From Davidsoniella eucalypti (lineage: Eukaryota; Ascomycota; Sordariomycetes; Microascales; Ceratocystidaceae): a stretch of DNA of 64,000 nt. The position numbers and the translations under genes are program-made. Of the stretch, positions 59,814 to 64,000 are shown in pieces; position 1 is the stretch's first letter, and every line of letters begins with the position of its first letter. The notes below the pieces were generated by a model. That model was not told where the DNA came from. It saw only the letters and a program-made list of their open reading frames with translations, and searched no databases. The stretch spans positions 186,001 through 250,000 of the forward strand of contig RMBW01000018.1 in NCBI GenBank assembly GCA_004009845.1, in the 5' to 3' direction.

Positions 59814-60046
59814 AGATTGTGCTTTCTGAGCTTGAAGGGCCTTTGGTACCAGCCATTGATTGATACAAACTCTGGGGTACTAGATTGTACTACATGGCTA
59901 TTCGAGCCACTCATCGATAAGTTTATAGGCTATGAAGAAGAAGAAGAAGAAGAGGTATATATCAACTTAGCTTTTAGTTTTACTATCCCATTTTTTAGGA
60001 TTATTGCTAACCACCATATGTATAAGACTTAGATCCTATATTCAAA

Positions 60047-62583
60047 ATGGAAAAATCGAATCGTTTCGAGCGCATTTCTGCGCCATTAAGAGCATGCAAG
60101 ACTTTGGAAGACTTTTTGCCACTCACTAGTTGGGACTCTAATAAACTTGACTCGGGTTTCCTGGGCTCCATCACATCATTAATCTCAAGTGGAAAACATG
60201 TTGAATATATTCAGGCTTTTTGGAGGAGTATTATGAGTTATAATGAGTCCACGCACAGTCTTTCCCAAACCTCACGGGATATATTGACTAGTGATGTTGA
60301 CTTTCAGATCAGCGTCTTCCTCAAGCTACCGAAATGCCCCATCATTCATGGCTTTCCTGACATATCTTTTTTACCAGAGATACTAGGTACAATCAATATC
60401 TTGCTCAACATATCTGACCAAGGCATAGAGGAAGTGAGTCCCATCACCAAGCATGCATTCGATAGAGAAGAACTAGTATCATCCAGCAGTTCCACAACGA
60501 ATAGTTTGTCTTTGTTGAACCATATCAACAATTGCTTGACAACTTGGACAAGTGCCACCGATGAATTTCTTTCTCCATATACCTCGGTTATAGGCCCATC
60601 AGGTATTGGGAAGTCATTCACAGTAAAGCAGTTGGCAAAAGCCCATGACATTTATGTTATATACATTTGTCTGGCACCGAATCTGCATCGAGGCTTTCCC
60701 CGCCGCACTCGAAGTGCTGATGCTTATGCAGCCAAATTTCATGAAGATAGGTTGTCACTACAAGATCATCTGCTGAAAACACTCAAACGCCATCTTTGTA
60801 TTGCCAGCTACCTTCGAAACTTAGGAGTCCCTGCCTCTGATTTTTGGGATCTTCAGGTCGACGAAAAGCATCTCTACTTCCAGGCCAAGATTTATGAGTT
60901 GCTCAAGTGTTCTTCGGAAGAAACTGCTACCATGGAGCTCAACCTTGACCCTCTCTACAAAGATACTTTGCAAGAGGCCCTTGCCTTTGAAAACTTTGAG
61001 CCAATGTCGCACTTGTCTTCCCAAAGCCACAATTCTACGTCTTCTCCTCTTTCTTCTCTTTCTGCGTCTTCTCCTCTTTCTTCTCTTTCTGCTTCCTCTT
61101 CTTCCTCTTCTTCTTCATCTTCCCCGGGTCACAGCATTGATTTCGTCTTTGCCTTTGACGAAGCGCGAAATCTCATAGTCGACGACAAGGCTCTCCCTTT
61201 TAGATCATTGCAAACAGTACTCCGTAATTTGGGTACTGGAAACCTGGGTGTAAATATTTTTACTTTATTGATGGATACTTCCTCTAAAGTCTCAAACTTC
61301 TCACCCCCAAGTTTTATGGACCCTAGCCAAAAGCTCCCATCTGGTGACTCCACAACTAGAAAGCTTTTTGAGCCATTCTTCGAGTTCTATTCCCTAAATC
61401 TTTTCAGATCAAAAGAATCAGACTCCAATCTCGATCGTCCAGATACAACATGGGAAAACCTCTTCTCATGTAGTCGACCAATGTTTGGTGCATACACCGG
61501 GACTCCAGACAAGGCCTCTTCAGATAACTGTATGAACTTTTGCATTGATCTTGCTAAAACCAAACTTGATCCGACACGATCCATTGATTCCAGTAAGAAT
61601 CATTTCAGCAATGTTCGATATCTAGCACTTATATTGAACCGTATCAGTTTCAAGGTTCGCCATCAGCCTTATTGTCAGAAACTAGTTTCTGGCTGGATGC
61701 AGTACATTGTGGATATCTCTGAAGATCGTGAGCATATCGATATCTGTCAGCCCCCAGAACCCATTCTGGCCATGGCTGCTCGCTATCACTTGTCTGGAGA
61801 TGCACTTATTGAGGCATTGGTGGACTTCAGATACAATTTGGATATCGGGTTTGTCAGTATTAGTGATGCTGGCGAATTTGTTGCTAGCTGGATACTTTTG
61901 CTTGCCTTTGATGGGGGGTCAAACAAGATGAGTTTGTACCAAGCCCACTCCATCTCAGTCACTATTTAGAGGCCCTATTTGGTGCAGATTTCCACAAGAG
62001 CATACTATCTGCAGTGCCTGCCTCACTCTGTACAGGAAGAGTTTTCTTCAATCGAATTCTTAGGTTTGTTTCCGACTCAGGAAGGCCTACTCCTGATAAC
62101 ATGTTCTACCTGTACAACAGGTGCTGTGCATGCTTTCTACCTTGGAATACTCCTGGTGCGGATATTCTGATACCAGTCTGGATTCCCAAGTCAACAGAGC
62201 ATTCTGCTCATATGGGCTGTATATTGGTTCAAGTCAAGAACAGAGCTAATGATAGATATACCCCTTCCCTCAAGAATGAGGCCAGGAGTTCTATCCAACA
62301 AGCTATTGAGCACCTTGGAATTGATATTGCACAAACCCCAGTGCTTGGATTGATGCTTTGTCTTCGGTCATCCTCTTCGGACAGAGTTACAATACTTGAG
62401 TCAAGACCGAGGTCCACTACCCCAGTCTGTTTAGTGATCGGTATGAATGCTTCTGTATATCCCTTTTTCAATGGTTACAGTACTAGACTTCATAAGATAC
62501 TTTCTGATCTTCTTTATGCAAAAGCTAGTCGGTGTAAGACAAGCAAGTATGGCTACGTAAAGAGTATGCTACAAACAGTATAG
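60047..62583 (+). CDS. Crinkler-type P-loop NTPase with REase-like C-terminus, frameshifted
   Basis: The first frame (60047-61969, 640 residues) has Walker A GPSGIGKSF at 183-191, a downstream VIYICLAP strand, a Ser-rich linker (331-359) and Walker B FVFAFDEAR at 366-374. The family sequence then continues in the -1 frame to a stop at 62581-62583, with GADILIPVWIP and CILVQVKNR, the Asp and Gln-x-Lys motifs of a PD-(D/E)XK-like nuclease. The switch falls near a run of six G at about 61914-61919, and no good GT-AG intron explains it, so a one-base indel or assembly error is likely. NTPase plus nuclease is a layout described for Crinkler (CRN/CR) effectors in fungi and oomycetes. No signal peptide and no clear LxLFLAK-type header is seen. 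Lower GC and different codon choice from the neighbouring genes fit rapid evolution or transfer. Function in this organism is unknown. Confidence 0.75.
61040..61123 (+). repeat. 27-bp tandem duplication and Ser-codon run
   Basis: Two 27-nt units (61040-61066, 61067-61093) each encode SSPLSSLSA; a run of TCT/TCC serine codons follows. It forms the linker between the two P-loop motifs and is probably prone to length change. Confidence 0.75.
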
Positions 62584-63078
62584 ATTTCTACTAAATATAT
62601 GCTCCCTTTTCATTGATTAAATATGCATTTTCTTTGTGTCCTCTTGTTACCAAGTGCATTTCATTCACTTTTTCCCCGAAATAGTTATATATCTTTTATC
62701 TGTTAATCTTCTTCAAAATGAATGCCAATGTAGGACTAATAACAATAGTATCGCTGTACGTTATTTCATTTTTCCATATAGTTATCAATTTATTTACAGG
62801 CTTTCGCTGCTAGAAACTCGCCAGCATGGATATGACCATCAATCAAATGAGACTCGGTCATAACACGCCTTCAGCAGCTTCTGTACTAGATTAAAGGATT
62901 CCTCTCTATACTCAACATTTGTTTTTATGTGAGAACTTATAGTCTCGCGATAATTTAATTTGACTTCATAATCGAAACTCACTTGTGAGTGTCTATATCG
63001 GGCAATAACGCGATACACATAGTAGAGTTCCTACTTGGGGAAATTCATATGCTAACATCCTTTTTACTACGCTCACAG
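62584..63078. other. AT-rich spacer, possible upstream exons
   Basis: Mostly AT-rich. An ATG at 62718 followed by a 44-nt GTACGT...TTACAG intron (62756-62799) would give a short signal-peptide-like start, MNANVGLITIVSLLSLLETR, but this frame stops at about 62863 and no clean splice links it to the exon at 63079. A strong GTGAGTGTC donor lies near 62986. Confidence 0.3.
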
Positions 63079-63296
63079 GCCTATGTTCTGCTTCCACAGT
63101 CTTTCCAAGACATTGCGCAATTGCTCCTCCCAAAACTTCGTCGCCGTTGCCCTGGGATGATGACGAAGTTCCCAAAGGCACTTACCTTGAGAACTTCTAT
63201 GTGAAGAAGGGCCAAAGTCATTCTCGTAATGATCACGTGAGCGCCAAGTTCCAATGGAGGGTTGGAACTGCTGAGGAAAACAAGATTCTAGATTAG
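63079..63296 (+). CDS. Candidate terminal exon of an unrecognised gene
   Basis: A CTAAC branch point, pyrimidine-rich stretch and CTCACAG acceptor precede 63079. From there a frame stays open for 71 codons to TAG at 63294-63296. It encodes TVFPRHCAIAPPKTSSPLPW, then DDDEVPKGTYLENFYVKKGQ and KFQWRVGTAEENKILD, which looks like real protein rather than noise: mixed charged and aromatic residues, and raised GC against the spacer. I do not recognise the family. Upstream exons were not found; the in-frame sequence before the nearest good donor contains a stop. It may be the last exon of a short gene or the remains of one. Confidence 0.35.
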
Positions 63297-63576
63297 AGCA
63301 GAGACATTCAATGGCTATTTCACAATATAGAGATGTTCACAATTGGTATATACAAGGGACAGTATGTGTGAATAACTGATTGATTGAAACAAAACAAAAA
63401 AATAACAGAAAAGGAACCAAAGCAAAACCCAAAATTCCAAAACTCCATCCAAACATTGTAAAATGGACCCAATCCCGGTTAGGCCCAAGCCTAGATACCC
63501 AGCCCAGTCTATGCCTCCAATTCATGCCTGCCCACCTGTGTCTCGCCAACCTCACCACCTCGTCCCAACTCAGCAC

Positions 63577-64000
63577 TCAAGCGACGAAAGCTCTCCGCCC
63601 GTCCAAGTCTATCTCGCCTCGTATGACGAAGTCGGACATTCGATGCAGCATCGCTTTGATTTGCTCATCGATGCCCTCCATCTTGTCGCCAAACGCAGGC
63701 TCGACGAGGATCCGGACGTTCACGAGCTTTCCGTCGCTCTCGTAGGACGGGTTGTTCGCCACATCAACTGTAATGATGCGGTTTGTGAGATTGCTTCGAA
63801 ACCACCAAGGTCCGTCACCAATTTCCTCCACGGGATGATCCTCCGGGTAGGAATTTTTGCCGCGGAAAATGGGGGATGCCTTGGAGATGACAACAGAGAA
63901 GTTGCCAGCCGACAGGTCGGGCATCGCTGAAACCGGCAAGATATTGCCAGGCTTGAAAGCGCTCACATATCTCGCCGCTAAGGCGTGTTCAATGACGAGA
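63577..64000 (-). CDS. Unrecognised protein, C-terminal part
   Basis: The frame is open through the right edge, so the gene starts beyond the window. The visible 140 residues begin LVIEHALAARYVSAFKPG and contain NFSVVISKASPIFRG, DGPWWFRSNLTNRIITVDVA, GKLVNVRILVEPAFGDK and IKAMLHRMSDFVIRG, ending RRAFVA at the TAA/TAG-type stop at 63577. The pattern of alternating hydrophobic residues suggests a beta-rich fold; there is no signal or membrane span in this part. Composition is clearly coding, with higher GC than the spacer. I cannot assign a family. No start is claimed because the sequence upstream in the same frame continues to the edge. Confidence 0.55.
   Translation of the reverse strand, partial: LVIEHALAARYVSAFKPGNILPVSAMPDLSAGNFSVVISKASPIFRGKNSYPEDHPVEEIGDGPWWFRSNLTNRIITVDVANNPSYESDGKLVNVRILVEPAFGDKMEGIDEQIKAMLHRMSDFVIRGEIDLDGRRAFVA

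Larger units (their letters stand above)
56935..60046. other. 3.1-kb gene-free region with 5S fragments
   Basis: Between the phosphatase and Crinkler-type genes, both on +. It is AT-rich. Two 5S rRNA fragments lie at 57704-57773 and 57855-57895. A GAA repeat at about 59935-59953 lies just before the Crinkler-type gene. Short open frames show nothing recognisable. Confidence 0.45.

Noticed and set aside
1..64000. CRISPR array, prophage or bacterial operon features
   Set aside because: No regularly spaced repeats; introns and gene content are eukaryotic.

Overview
The window is from a filamentous fungus, most likely an ascomycete of the Pezizomycotina. Evidence: short GT-AG introns with CTAAC-type branch points; orthologues of an ERMES subunit (MDM34), COQ11, SYF2, YAF9, IPK1, FUN26 and DBP9; a LaeA-like methyltransferase; a PhyA-type histidine acid phosphatase; and a single dispersed 5S rRNA gene rather than a tandem array. 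The class cannot be fixed from the sequence. About a dozen convincing protein genes occupy roughly a third of the 64 kb. The rest is AT-rich, with homopolymer runs and little that looks coding.

Layout. 0-16 kb is the gene-rich part: a MIF-domain protein (+, 5' end off the window), a kelch protein with signal peptide and one membrane span (-), SYF2 (+) convergent with COQ11 (-), COQ11 divergent from YAF9 (+), then MDM34 (-), whose SMP domain is split by a 1.1-kb intron. 16-26 kb is gene-poor and holds an intact 5S rRNA gene (-), a decayed coding region and a perfect foldback. 26.3-27.7 kb is IPK1 (-). 27.7-39 kb is a second desert with an intron-containing tRNA-Leu(CAG) and a nest of short repeats. 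FUN26 (-) lies at 39-40.6 kb. A third desert follows (40.6-47.7 kb) with a compact cluster of perfect hairpins. The LaeA-like methyltransferase (+) and DBP9 (-) are convergent at 47.7-52.1 kb. A membrane-anchored phytase-like protein (+) is at 55.3-56.9 kb, followed by two 5S rRNA fragments in permuted order. 60.0-62.6 kb is a Crinkler-type P-loop NTPase/REase gene (+) broken by one frameshift. The right edge has an orphan terminal exon (+) and the 3' part of an unrecognised gene (-).

The protein genes are mostly single-copy housekeeping functions: splicing, chromatin, ribosome biogenesis, ER-mitochondria tethering, coenzyme Q, inositol phosphates and nucleoside transport. No biosynthetic cluster is visible. 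IPK1 makes InsP6 and the phosphatase belongs to the phytase family, but they lie 28 kb apart and sequence gives no sign of co-regulation.

The most notable non-textbook signals are: a 25-nt identical element at a similar distance upstream of both Pol III genes, one copy flanked by a 15-bp direct repeat; the permuted 5S fragments; the hairpin cluster at 43.3 kb; the in-frame continuation past the YAF9 stop codon; and the frameshifted Crinkler-type gene. No homology search was possible, so family assignments rest on recognised motifs.
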